A stretch of 64,000 nt of DNA, from NCBI GenBank assembly GCA_910576205.1, contig CAJTHL010000015.1:34843-98842 (forward strand), read 5' to 3'. A program made the translations under genes and the position numbers. This document shows positions 48,731-57,754 of this stretch, piece after piece. The notes below the pieces were generated by a model, which did not search any database, was not told the DNA's origin, and worked only from the letters and a program-made list of their open reading frames with translations. Source of the DNA: Clostridia bacterium (GTDB lineage Bacteria > Bacillota > Clostridia > Lachnospirales > Lachnospiraceae). Each line of letters begins with the position of its first letter. Position 1 is the first letter of the stretch.

Positions 48731-49307
48731 GGGTATCCTCCTTAATCATTATTACACATAGATTACAATTACGGCTTATTTTATAAAATCATCAGTATCC
48801 CTCCCTTTTCCTCTTTTTGTGCATATTCTACTATATTTTTTTATTTATGTCAATATCATTATAGAATAAGCACAACAAAAAACTAATAAATTTATTCGAT
48901 TATTCAAAGGCAAAAGGGTAGCTGGCGGCAGCCAGTGCAGGGGAAGCGTAGCGTCCCCTGTTTGATTTGGAGCAGACCATGACTGCGGAAAATCACAGCC
49001 CTCCGGCAAGGAGCCTTCGGAGAACGCAATTCACCAACCTCTGGGTGGTGTATAATTGCGCCCTCTTTCAGAGGGGGATTTTCCAGCTTGTCGCTTTGGA
49101 AGCCAAAATTGCAAGTGGAGTTTATGGCAGTTGGAAATCAGCCGTACCAATTACGCCATAGGCGGCATAAATCAGAACGCGCCCGGCTCGTTCTGATTTT
49201 TCACACATGGAAAGCCGCCAATGTGAGCGCGCCTGACTCGTCCACGTTAAAACTTCCCTTGCAAAATCAAGACGCGCCCGGCGCACTTTGATTCTGGAAC
49301 GGGCTTT
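48731..49307. other. 577-base gene-free stretch with repeated hairpins
   Basis: First part AT-rich promoter region of the secreted gene. Then GGGGA-AGCGTAGCG-TCCCC near 48938, and three hairpins with related loops containing GCGCCYG: ATCAGAAC/GTTCTGAT (49171-49197), a weaker one near 49224, and AATCAA/TTTGATT (49265-49293). No coding frame is supported. It could hold oriT. Confidence 0.5.
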
Positions 49308-49823
49308 TTACCGTTCCTGCTGTTTCGGCTTCTTGTCGGGATAGAGCTTCCCGGCGACAACGGCAGCATGACTCTTTATCTTGATTTCCCCTTCCTGCTC
49401 GCTGCGTTTTGCGTTCCGGTAGCCTTCATCGGAGAGGAAGAAACGGAACCGCTCCCCCTTAAAACCGACAAAGCACTGCTTCTGTACTTCCAGCGTAATC
49501 ATGTGCCGGGTTTCCGGGTGGAACCGTTCTATCCCTAACAGGTCATGCCCCTGCATGATTGGCTCCTGTGCCTTTGCCGCCGCAAGCCGCTGGCGGATGG
49601 AATTGTCACGCTCTGCAAGGAACCGGGCTTTTGTGGCGGCAACAAACTGGCTGCACTCCGGCTCCGGTATCTTTTCCAGCTTTCGGATGGCGTTCTCCAC
49701 GATTGCCTTTGTCAGTAAGTCCTTTATCACCGGCACGGTTTCTTTCATGCCCGCAAGGGTTTCCGCCTTGGTCGGTGCGGCATATTGATAGATGATGTCC
49801 AGTTCACTTTTTGAAAATTTCAC
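49308..49823 (-). CDS. Mobilizable-element protein of unknown function
   Basis: 171 residues from GTG 49823 with AAGGAGGAC upstream; the extended frame overlaps the next gene and has no signal. Helical, with FSKSELDIIYQYAAPTKAET at the start and HPETRHMITLEVQKQCFVGF in the middle. Overlaps the DUF3847-like gene by 4 bases. It is probably an accessory mobilization protein. Confidence 0.65.
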   Translation of the reverse strand: MKFSKSELDIIYQYAAPTKAETLAGMKETVPVIKDLLTKAIVENAIRKLEKIPEPECSQFVAATKARFLAERDNSIRQRLAAAKAQEPIMQGHDLLGIERFHPETRHMITLEVQKQCFVGFKGERFRFFLSDEGYRNAKRSEQEGEIKIKSHAAVVAGKLYPDKKPKQQER

Positions 49824-50113
49824 TCTGCGTCCTCCTTCCAGTTTTCTGCAAGAACCTGTTCCACAAGACGTTTGGTGTCGCTCCGGCAGAACAGGACTTT
49901 TAAGATGGTGCTGACCTGCCCATCCGTCACGGATTCCGGGTGGGGGAGATGGCTTTCCAGCATAGCCCCTCTGGTACATAGCCGGTGTGTCCGTTCCTTC
50001 CGGTTCAGCGTCTTTATCTGGTGTTCCAGCATTTTCTCCTTATGCTGCGCCCGCCGCAGTCTGGCTTCGGTCTTTTCAATTTCCTGATTCAGTTTTTCCA
50101 GCTTTTCATTCAT
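49820..50113 (-). CDS. DUF3847-like protein
   Basis: 97 residues from ATG 50113. Coiled coil (EKLEKLNQEIEKTEARLRRA) followed by LNRKERTHRLCTRGAMLESH, a strong family signature for small mobilization-associated proteins. Overlaps both neighbours by 4-8 bases. Function unproven; MobC-like assistance is a guess. Confidence 0.75.
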   Translation of the reverse strand: MNEKLEKLNQEIEKTEARLRRAQHKEKMLEHQIKTLNRKERTHRLCTRGAMLESHLPHPESVTDGQVSTILKVLFCRSDTKRLVEQVLAENWKEDAE

Positions 50114-50444
50114 GGGCGGTGTCCTCCTTCGGGAGCAGGATATACATATGGCTGACCTCCCCGATGCCCTGACGGACACGCATAATCATCCCGGCCTGTT
50201 CCAGCTCGTTCAGTGAACGCTTGCAGGTCTGGGGGCTTCGGGAGAGTGCCGCCGCTATCTCCATGACGGGGAAGCGGATGAACAGAATCCTGTTGCTGTC
50301 CTCGGTTCCCCTTGTCAGGATTTCATCCAACAGGCGGGCGTACATGACCTTTGCCGTATTGCTGACCGGAAGCCGGAGCATTGCCTTTGGGAGCGGCATA
50401 CAGGGCGGCAGGGGCGTACTGGCTATCATAAATTCACAATTCAT
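50106..50444 (-). CDS. RepA_N-like winged-helix protein
   Basis: 112 residues. MPLPKAMLRLPVSNTAKVMY and the winged helix AAALSRSPQTCKRSLNELEQ resemble the DNA-binding part of RepA_N initiators, like the protein at 21458. It may be the replication initiator or a regulator of region D. Confidence 0.7.
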   Translation of the reverse strand: MNCEFMIASTPLPPCMPLPKAMLRLPVSNTAKVMYARLLDEILTRGTEDSNRILFIRFPVMEIAAALSRSPQTCKRSLNELEQAGMIMRVRQGIGEVSHMYILLPKEDTAHE

Positions 50445-50625
50445 TGGATGGTGTCCTCCTTTTGGCTCGTTTGGATTGGTAGCGGGGGCAGTCGATCATG
50501 ACAGCCCGGAAACCCTGCTTACATTCATGCTGGCATTTCCGGCAGAGTTCATTGTAGCTTCTGCGCCCCCGGTCGTTCAGGAAGAAAGCAAGCTCTTTCT
50601 TCAACTTCTTTGACATTCTCGGCAT
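50434..50625 (-). CDS. 63-residue Cys-containing basic protein
   Basis: Starts MPRMSKKLKKELAFFLNDRG and has CRKCQHECKQGF plus a further Cys, a possible zinc knuckle. First gene of the accessory operon 50625-49308. GGAGG precedes the ATG. Function unknown. Confidence 0.62.
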   Translation of the reverse strand: MPRMSKKLKKELAFFLNDRGRRSYNELCRKCQHECKQGFRAVMIDCPRYQSKRAKRRTPSNEL

Positions 50626-51277
50626 GGTGCCTCCTTCATAGAAAAACCGCCCGATTCAGCAGTAACAGCCGGAATGGGCGGGCAGTGGTTTTTTGTGTAT
50701 CGTTTCGGGGCGATTTTCAGGGGAAATACAGCCGTAGAGCCGCCCCAAAATCCCCCTTAGTATTACGGACAGGGCAGACTATGCCCCGTGAAATTGTTGT
50801 GTTTCGGTATCGTTTCGGTGTTCATTTTGCCGGTTCCCTCTGCTGTCGTTCCTGCCCCCGTCTTTGGCGGCGTTTCGCTCTCCTTGGTACGCTCGTTCCG
50901 GTCAGGGTTCCTCCGTTTCCCTGCCGGAAGTCGTTGCGTTACATCGCCGGGGAGCATATCCCATACAGGCCGGTCATTCGATTGGAATAATCCATCGATG
51001 AACTGCCTATATCATATGACATTTTTGTACCATGTGCCGTATGTCCACGAATCAGGAATGAAGCCCAAAATCTGAAAAATTCCACGATTGCGGAAAAGGC
51101 TTCCTGCTGGACGGGTGCAAAAATCAGATGTGCATTTTGCACTTCTGAAAATCCGGGCAAATCAAAAGCGCATTTTGCGCCTTTGAAAAGAATCACAAAG
51201 GGAAATGCGCCCGGCATGGATATGTGGTACAATGGGGATGGCGGCAAAAGCTGGCCGCTGGAAAGGAGCAGGAAGCC
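50626..51277. other. Gene-free stretch between divergent operons
   Basis: A terminator-like hairpin (CCGCCC...GGGCGG with flanking A and T runs, 50641-50695), GTATCGTTTCGG repeated at 50698 and 50806, and two palindromes at 51124-51185. A 64-codon frame at 50763-50957 has no ribosome site and is not called. Confidence 0.5.
51124..51185. repeat. Two tandem hairpins with GCATTTTGC cores
   Basis: TCAGA-TGTGCATTTTGCACT-TCTGA and TCAAA-AGCGCATTTTGCGCC-TTTGA. Same design, different outer arms, 13 bases apart, upstream of the XRE gene at 51278. Probable operator pair or structured leader. Confidence 0.6.
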
Positions 51278-52087
51278 ATGAAACAGGGGATAACGGTTCA
51301 GGAGCGGTTAAAGGATTTAAGGACGGAGCGGCATTTAAAATTAGAGGAACTGGCGGCGGTTACGGGGATTTCCAAATCAGCCTTGAGAAGCTATGAGAAT
51401 GACGAACTAAAGGAAATCAGCCACAAAAACCTTGTGGAGCTGGCAAAGTTTTACGGTGTGTCAACGGATTACCTGCTCTGCTTGACAGAGAACCGGAACC
51501 ATCCGGGCATGGAACTTACGGAGCTGCATTTGAGTGACAGCATGGTGGAGCTGTTGAAAAGCGGGCGTATCAACAACCGGCTGCTGTGTGAGATTGCCAC
51601 ACATGAGGATTTTATTACCCTGATGACGGACACGGAAATTTATGTAGATGGTGTGGCAACCGCCCACTTCCAAAACTTCAACAGCCTTCTGGAAGTCCTG
51701 CGGGGGCAAGTCCTTTCCCAATATCAGCCGGTGGAGGAAGATGCTGCGTTAAAGGCGTTGGAAGCTATGCAGGTACAGGAAGAAGATTATTTCTGTCAGG
51801 TCACGCACCGGACTTGGGACACTATCCTCCATGCCATAAGGGAAACGCACAAGAATGATACGGATAGTGCGCCGGACGGCTCCAATGGCATGAAGCTAAT
51901 CAAGGACGCAAAGAAGGCGCTGGCCGTGCCGGGTTCCTATCTGGATGTGTTCACTGCCCTGATGTGTACGCAGCTACAAATCCGGTATGAGAAGCTGTCG
52001 GAGCAGGAGCGCACGGTTCTGAAAAATGTTATGAAGAAAACTCCGGCATATAAGGATTCACCGTTGAGCAGAATGAAACGGAGATAA
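51278..52087 (+). CDS. XRE-family regulator with long C-terminal domain
   Basis: 269 residues from ATG 51278 (GAAAGGAG upstream). HTH at about residues 5-62 (LKLEELAAVTGISKSALRSY, then END). The remaining 200 residues form an unrecognised helical sensor or oligomerisation domain. Divergent from the accessory operon; likely controls it through the tandem hairpin/palindromes at 51124-51185. Confidence 0.83.
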   Translation: MKQGITVQERLKDLRTERHLKLEELAAVTGISKSALRSYENDELKEISHKNLVELAKFYGVSTDYLLCLTENRNHPGMELTELHLSDSMVELLKSGRINNRLLCEIATHEDFITLMTDTEIYVDGVATAHFQNFNSLLEVLRGQVLSQYQPVEEDAALKALEAMQVQEEDYFCQVTHRTWDTILHAIRETHKNDTDSAPDGSNGMKLIKDAKKALAVPGSYLDVFTALMCTQLQIRYEKLSEQERTVLKNVMKKTPAYKDSPLSRMKRR

Positions 52088-52178
52088 GGAAATGCCGTTG
52101 CTTGGGATTTTTCCATGCAACGGCATTTTGGGTGGTTCTTATTCAATTTTTAAGCGCACAAACTGGAAGTTGTGTTTT

Positions 52179-52580
52179 TTACGCTACTTCCTCCCACTTC
52201 AACTTTGGATACAGCTCTCCTGTTTTAGCAAAATGGAGAACACATTCAGCAACCAGATTCAAATCATTGAGCGCATTTCGCTTGAGAACTGGAGTCTGTC
52301 CGCTGATATTTACAGGAGCGTCCTCTTTGGATGTACCATATTCGGAATTGACAGGCATATACATATGAGCCTCTTCATCTTCACCATATGTGTTAAAAGC
52401 CAGAGCCGCCCAATCATTCTCAATATCTACAGATAGAAAATCCTCTTCGCCATATTCATCCAAAGCTAACCATGCAGACCTACAATGATTTTCCCGAATT
52501 TTGCACACCAGTTTGTCTACAGTTTCTTGTGTAATAGGTTCCCCTTCACTATTAAGAAAACGAATAGCAAAATCACTCAT
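52179..52580 (-). CDS. Small acidic protein, immunity-protein-like
   Basis: 133 residues, acidic, no signal. The pattern SAWLALDEYGEEDFLSVDIE followed by WAALAFN resembles small immunity-type (Imm) proteins, but the match is by look only. AT-rich relative to neighbours. GGGAGG precedes the ATG. No toxin gene is adjacent, so it may be an orphan immunity gene. Confidence 0.5.
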   Translation of the reverse strand: MSDFAIRFLNSEGEPITQETVDKLVCKIRENHCRSAWLALDEYGEEDFLSVDIENDWAALAFNTYGEDEEAHMYMPVNSEYGTSKEDAPVNISGQTPVLKRNALNDLNLVAECVLHFAKTGELYPKLKWEEVA

Positions 52581-52681
52581 ATAAATTTACCTCCCTATCC
52601 CGATTTGTCGATAGCTTCATTATACCGCAGTCACTTTCCAGAGGGAATAGATTTTCCGAAAAAATCATTGTATCATAAACA

Positions 52682-52870
52682 TTATTCTGTTGAATCTGCT
52701 CTTGTTCCGTTTTTTGTGATGATAAGCTGCCCCTGCTGGCATTTCACGGTGATTTTGTCCCCTGCGGAGAATCCAGCCTGTTCCAGCCACTTACCTTGTA
52801 AAAGAATCTGCGGCGGAGATTGCTTGTAATTGCCACGTCCATAGCATACAGTCAGTTTGCGGTCGTCCAT
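52682..52870 (-). CDS. SymE-like toxin-fold protein
   Basis: 62 residues from ATG 52870 (GGAGGACGG upstream). RKLTVCYGRGNYKQSPPQIL, then LQGKWLEQAGFSAGDKITVK, is the SymE/AbrB-like pattern. SymE in enterobacteria is an SOS-induced RNA-linked toxin; mobile Firmicute versions are of unknown activity. Overlaps the next gene upstream by 19 bases. Confidence 0.78.
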   Translation of the reverse strand: MDDRKLTVCYGRGNYKQSPPQILLQGKWLEQAGFSAGDKITVKCQQGQLIITKNGTRADSTE

Positions 52871-53040
52871 CCGTCCTCCTTCCCCGCTGCCTGTCGGCAT
52901 ACGATTTCAAATACATTCCCGTCCTCTGTCCTGACAGTGAGCAGGCTGTTCCGCTCATCTGCGTTCAGGTCAACAATCCCCATCCCTTCACTGTCGTTTA
53001 GTAAATCAAAAAGCCTGTCCCTAAAATAGTTCAGTTCCAT
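52852..53040 (-). CDS. Small protein paired with SymE-like gene
   Basis: 62 residues, AAGGGG upstream. MELNYFRDRLFDLLNDSEGM with a beta-rich second half (LLTVRTEDGNVFEIVC). Overlap with the SymE-like gene suggests a coexpressed partner. Function unknown; the region lies divergent from an XRE gene. Confidence 0.62.
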   Translation of the reverse strand: MELNYFRDRLFDLLNDSEGMGIVDLNADERNSLLTVRTEDGNVFEIVCRQAAGKEDGWTTAN

Positions 53041-53178
53041 TCTGTTGTTCCCCTTTCATAGTTTATAGTCTACTAGCTAATATTATATAGTCTTTTAGAA
53101 TCTATTGCAATCCCTAAGTGTGATGTAGTCTAAAAGTGTACAAAATAAATGCTAATAGCTTATGAAATGGGTGGCATT
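53041..53178. promoter_or_regulatory. Divergent promoter region with TAGTCT repeats
   Basis: TAGTCTACTAG, TAGTCTTTTAG and TAGTCTAAAAG occur within 70 bases between the SymE-like operon and the XRE gene. Repeated 6-mers in a divergent promoter suggest operator sites for the XRE protein. Confidence 0.5.
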
Positions 53179-53505
53179 ATGGAAGGTAAAGGATTAGGCA
53201 AACGTATCAACATGGTGAGGAAAGACCGGGGATTCACGGCGGACAGGCTCTCGGAGCTGTGCAATATCAACGCAACTTACCTCCGGCAGATTGAAGGCGG
53301 GATAAAGGTTCCCAGTCTGCCCGTATTTATCAATATCTGCAACGCACTGAAAATCTCCCCTGATTATCTGCTGCGGGATGCGCTGGAAGATAATGAGGTC
53401 AGCAAGATACGGGAGCTGGCAGAGCTGTGGGAAAGCACGTCGCCCAGCCAGCAGGAAATCGCCGTTGCCATGATTCGGGCGGTATTGGAGCGCAGGGAAG
53501 GTTAG
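53179..53505 (+). CDS. XRE-family regulator
   Basis: 108 residues, start ATG 53179 chosen over in-frame ATGs at 53149 and 53167 because the HTH begins at once and GGGTGG lies 6 bases upstream; the choice is not firm. HTH FTADRLSELCNINATYLRQI, then EGGIKVPS. Probably represses the divergent SymE-like pair. Confidence 0.8.
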   Translation: MEGKGLGKRINMVRKDRGFTADRLSELCNINATYLRQIEGGIKVPSLPVFINICNALKISPDYLLRDALEDNEVSKIRELAELWESTSPSQQEIAVAMIRAVLERREG

Positions 53506-53545
53506 AAAGACCAGCCGGGTAGTCGGCTGGTCTTTCCACATCCAA

Positions 53546-53923
53546 TCAAATATAAATCAACTCACTGTTTATGATTTCCTCTGCCCGGTTGCGGATATTG
53601 TTCATCCGGCCTACCCATTCAAGCTGGTTCCGGGCTTTCAGTTCCTCGGTCACTCCTTCGGCGGCTTTCATCTGCTCAATGATTAAGTTAAGCCGTTCTT
53701 CCGCCTGCTCGTTCAGGTCGGCAAGGTATGTCCATAATGTCCCGGTCAAAATAAGGGAACTGTACCGTGCCGGATGCTCCTGTTTGAGATATTCCCGGTG
53801 CAGCCTCCCATAGCGTCCGATGGGGCGGTTCTCCTCCGGCAGCTTCAAGTCCGGGATATAGTAATCACCTGCCAGAATATAATCAATGCCGTTCTCTGTG
53901 ATTCTTTCTTTCAGTTTTTCCAT
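53546..53923 (-). CDS. TnpV-family transposon protein
   Basis: 125 residues from ATG 53923 (GGAGGGA upstream). YYIPDLKLPEENRPIGRYGR and NQLEWVGRMNNIRNRAEEII are the TnpV signatures. TnpV accompanies serine-recombinase elements of the Tn4451 class; its role is not established. Overlaps the XRE gene upstream by 41 bases. Confidence 0.87.
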   Translation of the reverse strand: MEKLKERITENGIDYILAGDYYIPDLKLPEENRPIGRYGRLHREYLKQEHPARYSSLILTGTLWTYLADLNEQAEERLNLIIEQMKAAEGVTEELKARNQLEWVGRMNNIRNRAEEIINSELIYI

Positions 53924-54155
53924 TATCGTTCCCTCCTGTGGCGGAAGGCTCGTCACTGGCCAGCTCAATCACGTCCATAATGCCACAATCCAGTGTTTCA
54001 CAAATACGGGCAAGTGTGTCCATGCTGATATGTTTCCCTTCTTTGCCCATGTTGGCAATCATATTTGTGGTCAGGCCAGCGGCAAGCCTTAAATCTTCTT
54101 TCCTCATGTTGCGCTCTATCAGTGTGTGCCAGAGCGGTTTGTAGCTGATGTGCAT
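53883..54155 (-). CDS. XRE-family regulator at right end of region D
   Basis: 90 residues. HTH with MRKEDLRLAAGLTTNMIANM, then GKEGKHISMDTLARICETL, the pattern of short Cro/CI proteins that precede TnpV. The C-terminal 20 residues are disordered and overlap tnpV. Likely autoregulator of the pair. Confidence 0.82.
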   Translation of the reverse strand: MHISYKPLWHTLIERNMRKEDLRLAAGLTTNMIANMGKEGKHISMDTLARICETLDCGIMDVIELASDEPSATGGNDNGKTERKNHRERH

Positions 54156-54316
54156 GTTTCTCCCTGCCTTTCTGCCCCGGATGGGCGCTTGCCCCCATTA
54201 TATCAGGTTTCTTGCTAACTCACAAATATTTCTTGACGGTATCGCCGGTTCCGTCTGGATTGTGCTTTTCCTTTCCTCTTTTGATTACCTCTAATTAGCC
54301 ATGACCTGTTTCATGC

Positions 54317-54514
54317 CTTGACTTTTATGATGAGGCTGTCAGAGAAATGGAACGGCTGGACAAACGCAGGGCTTCCCATTATAAATATTATACGGATCAG
54401 ATATGGGGCCTTGCGGAGAATTACCATCTGTGCCTGGACAGCAGCCTGATTGGGATTGAAAAATGTGTTTCTGTAATCTGTGATATTTATCAGTCCATAA
54501 ATGCAGGGCAATAG
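54317..54514 (+). pseudogene. 3' remnant of a cytidylate kinase-like gene
   Basis: In-frame run LDFYDEAVREMERLDKRRAS, then HYKYYTDQIWGLAENYHLCL and DSSLIGIE, ending at TAG 54514. It matches the C-terminal end of cytidylate kinase-like proteins. The rest of the gene is missing; region D or a deletion removed it. It marks the first sequence right of region D. Confidence 0.75.
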
Positions 54515-54602
54515 AGAAAAGAAGAAGCTGGCAGTGGTCGTGATCCGGCACTGGCGTGATGGCGTCAGGAACAGTTGAGACGGGATTGTCAGGAGGGATT
54601 TT

Positions 54603-55900
54603 ATGTTTAAAATATTGGTAAAATACATTGGAGAATTTAAACGGGATGCCGTACTCACTCCTGTTCTTGTGGTTATGGAAGTGATTATGGAAGTAATCAT
54701 TCCCATTATAATGGCGGTCATTATCGACTATGGCCTGGAAAGCCAAAGCCTTGGGAAAGTTGTGCTGATTGGGTTTGCCATGATTGTGGCGGCAATGCTG
54801 GCGTTGTGGTTTGGGGTGGAATCAGGCAGGACGGCTTCCAGTGCCAGTTCCGGGTTTGCCATGAATCTGAGGCAGGCAATGTACGAGAGGATACAGACCT
54901 TTTCTTTCTCCAATATCGATAAATTTTCTACAGCAGGACTTGTGACCAGAATGACGACAGACGTGATGAACGTACAGCAGGCGTTCCAGATGTCCATCCG
55001 TATCTGCGTGAGGGCGCCGATCATGCTGATCAGTGCGATGGTGATGACATTTATGATACACCCTCGTTTTGCCCGTGTTTTTTGGTGGTGATCGTCTGTC
55101 TGGCAGCCGTGCTTGCCTTGATTTCATCGAAGGCAAATCCGACTTTAAGGAAAGTTTTTCATCAATACGATGAATTGAACGCAAAAGTGCAGGAAAATGT
55201 AAACGGAATACGGGTGGTAAAATCTTTTGTACGTGAGGATCATGAGATTGGACGGTTTGAAACGGAAAGTGAAAAAATCCGCAGCCTGTTTGTAAGCGCG
55301 GAAAAGCTGCTTGCGCTGAATTCCCCTGTCATGCAGTTTTCCATGTATTCATGTATTTTACTGATTTCATGGATGGGCGCGAAAATGATTATTGCGGGAA
55401 GCCTGACAGAAGGGCAGCTTATGAGTATGTTTACATACGTGATTAATATTCTGATCAGCTTGATGATGGTATCCATGACGTTTGTGATGCTCATTATGTC
55501 AAGGGCATCGGGGGAAAGGATTTCTGAGGTGCTGACGGAGGAGCCGGATTTATTTAACGTTTCCCATGCGATCAGGGAGGTCGCGGATGGTTCTATTGAT
55601 TTTGAACAGGTAGGTTTTGCGTATCCCTCCAATCCTGGTAAGGAAGTAATCAGTGATCTGGACCTTCATATCAGACCAGGAGAGACCATTGGTGTTCTTG
55701 GAGGAACTGGGAGCGCAAAGTCCTCCTTTGCCGCTCTGATACCAAGGCTTTATGATGTCACAAGGGGCGAGGTGCGGGTTGGGGGTGTTCCGGTAAAGTC
55801 GGCACCCATGAAGAACTGCTGGAAAGCAGCCCGGTTTACAGGGAAATTTATGAGTCACAGACGAAGGAGGGCGGCGATGATGACAGTAAGAAATAAAAAG
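54603..55900 (+). pseudogene. ABC exporter half-transporter, frameshifted and internally deleted
   Basis: Starts as a normal type-I exporter (MFKILVKYIGEFKRDAVLTP). At 55076-55081 a run of six T shifts the frame; seven would restore VFLVVIVC. The nucleotide-binding domain reaches Walker A (GGTGSAKSS) and then jumps at about 55801 straight to the C-terminal tail (GTHEELLESS in another frame, with stop near 55888). Signature and Walker B are lost. It was the partner of the intact gene at 55877. Confidence 0.83.
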
Positions 55901-57754
55901 AATATGGGGGCGACGTTAAGGCGGCTGATTGCTTATATCCTGAAAGAATATAAATGGCAGTGCCTGTTGGTGGCATTATGTATTCTGGTCAGCACCGTCG
56001 CGAATATTGGCGGCACTCTGTTTATGCGGAACCTGATTGATGACTACATCCTGCCGTTTGTGAATCAGACACAGCCCGATTTGTCCCCTCTTTTCAAAGC
56101 ATTGCTTGTGATGGCAGCAGCTTATTATGTCGGCGTGTTCTGCACATGGGCTTATAACTACATTATGATTTACGTGTCGCAGGGAATGTTAAAGAAAGTA
56201 AGGGATGACCTGTTTCGCCATATGGAACATCTGCCCATCCGCTATTTTGACACAAAATCCCATGGGGACATCATGAGTATTTACACCAATGACACGGATA
56301 CCCTGCGGCAGGTGATCAGCCAGAGTATGCCGCAGATGCTGTCCGCAGTAATCACGATTGTGGGTGTTTTTGTATCTATGCTGGTTTTAAGCCGTCCGCT
56401 GACACTGATCACGGTTGTGATGGTGGTCTGCATGGTATTCGCAACGAGAACCATATCCTCAAAGAGCGGGCACTATTTTGTGAAGCAGCAGACAGACGTG
56501 GGGAGTCTGAACGGATACATAGAGGAAATGATGGAAGGCCAGAAGGTAGTGAAGGTGTTCTGCCATGAGAAAGCCTGTATACAGGATTTTAAGGATTTGA
56601 ATGTAAAGCTGCGGGACAGTGCGAACAATGCGAACCGTTATGCCAGTATCCTGATGCCTGTGCTTGGCAACCTTGGGTATGTCAGCTATGCGGTGATTGC
56701 GATGGTCGGAGCCTGCCTGTCTATCTTTGGCGGGCAGATGACTCTTGGAACGCTGGCATCTTTCCTGCAGTTTTCCCGTTCCTTCAATCAGCCGATCTCC
56801 CAGCTTTCACAGCAGTTGAATTCTATCATCATGGCAATCGCAGGAGCAGAGAGGATTTTTGGGCTGTTGGATGAGGAGCCGGAAAAGGACGGCGGATATG
56901 TGAAGCTGGTAAATGCACGTTATGATGAAAAGGGAAATCTGACGGAAGTTCTTGACAGGACGGGGATGTGGGCGTGGAAGCATTATCATAAGGCAGACAA
57001 TACGACAACCTATCAGCCGATGCAGGGAGATGTGGTTTTTGACCATGTGGACTTCGGCTACACGGAAGATAAGGAGATTCTGTATGATATAGAGATTTTT
57101 GCGAAACCGGGGCAGAAAGTAGCCTTTGTGGGAGCTACCGGCGCAGGAAAAACAACGATTACCAATCTGATCAACCGGTTTTATGATGTGCAGGATGGCA
57201 AGATCCGTTATGACGGCATCAATATCAATAAGATTAGGAAAGATGATCTGCGGCATTCTCTGGGGCTGGTACTGCAGGATACCCATTTGTTTACCGGTAC
57301 TGTCATGGACAATATCCGGTATGGGAAATTGGATGCTACGGAAGCGGAAGTTATTCAAGCGGCAAAACTGGCAAATGCCCACGAATTTATTATGAAACTT
57401 CCCGATGGATATCAGACGGAACTAAAAGGAAGCGGGAACAGTCTTTCCCAGGGACAGCGTCAGCTCCTGGCGATTGCGAGAGTGGCGGTGGCTGATCCGC
57501 CGGTGCTGATTCTGGATGAAGCGACTTCCAGCATTGATACCCGCACGGAAAAAATCGTGCAGGACGGCATGGACCGTCTGATGAAAGGCAGGACGGTATT
57601 TGTGATCGCCCACAGGCTTTCCACAATCAAAAATTCGGATGTGATCATGGTGTTGGATCACGGGAGGATTGTGGAGAGAGGAGATCATGACAGCTTGTTG
57701 GCGAAGCGGGGAATGTATTATCAGCTTTATACCGGGAAACTGGAGCAGGAATAG
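55877..57754 (+). CDS. ABC exporter half-transporter, intact
   Basis: 625 residues from ATG 55877 (GAAGGAGGG upstream; the frame is open from 55082 only because of the deletion in the preceding pseudogene). Six-helix membrane domain, then Walker A GATGAGKTT (about residue 418), signature NSLSQGQRQ, Walker B VLILDEATSS and switch His in IAHRLST. Normally pairs with the product of the upstream gene, now broken, so it may work as a homodimer or be idle. Its 3' neighbour is a DtxR-type regulator on the other strand. Confidence 0.88.
   Translation: MMTVRNKKNMGATLRRLIAYILKEYKWQCLLVALCILVSTVANIGGTLFMRNLIDDYILPFVNQTQPDLSPLFKALLVMAAAYYVGVFCTWAYNYIMIYVSQGMLKKVRDDLFRHMEHLPIRYFDTKSHGDIMSIYTNDTDTLRQVISQSMPQMLSAVITIVGVFVSMLVLSRPLTLITVVMVVCMVFATRTISSKSGHYFVKQQTDVGSLNGYIEEMMEGQKVVKVFCHEKACIQDFKDLNVKLRDSANNANRYASILMPVLGNLGYVSYAVIAMVGACLSIFGGQMTLGTLASFLQFSRSFNQPISQLSQQLNSIIMAIAGAERIFGLLDEEPEKDGGYVKLVNARYDEKGNLTEVLDRTGMWAWKHYHKADNTTTYQPMQGDVVFDHVDFGYTEDKEILYDIEIFAKPGQKVAFVGATGAGKTTITNLINRFYDVQDGKIRYDGININKIRKDDLRHSLGLVLQDTHLFTGTVMDNIRYGKLDATEAEVIQAAKLANAHEFIMKLPDGYQTELKGSGNSLSQGQRQLLAIARVAVADPPVLILDEATSSIDTRTEKIVQDGMDRLMKGRTVFVIAHRLSTIKNSDVIMVLDHGRIVERGDHDSLLAKRGMYYQLYTGKLEQE

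Larger units (their letters stand above)
41730..54300. mobile_element. Region D: serine-recombinase mobilizable element with MobL relaxase
   Basis: Recombinase at the left, TnpV and XRE at the right, and VapE, CHC2 primase, MobL, DUF3847, a RepA-like protein and AT-rich cargo between. No VirB4 or coupling protein, so it must be mobilized by another element. The left junction in maff2 is exact; the right edge (54.16-54.32 kb) is approximate. Confidence 0.7.

Noticed and set aside
50763..50957. 64-codon - strand frame
   Set aside because: No ribosome site and low-complexity composition.
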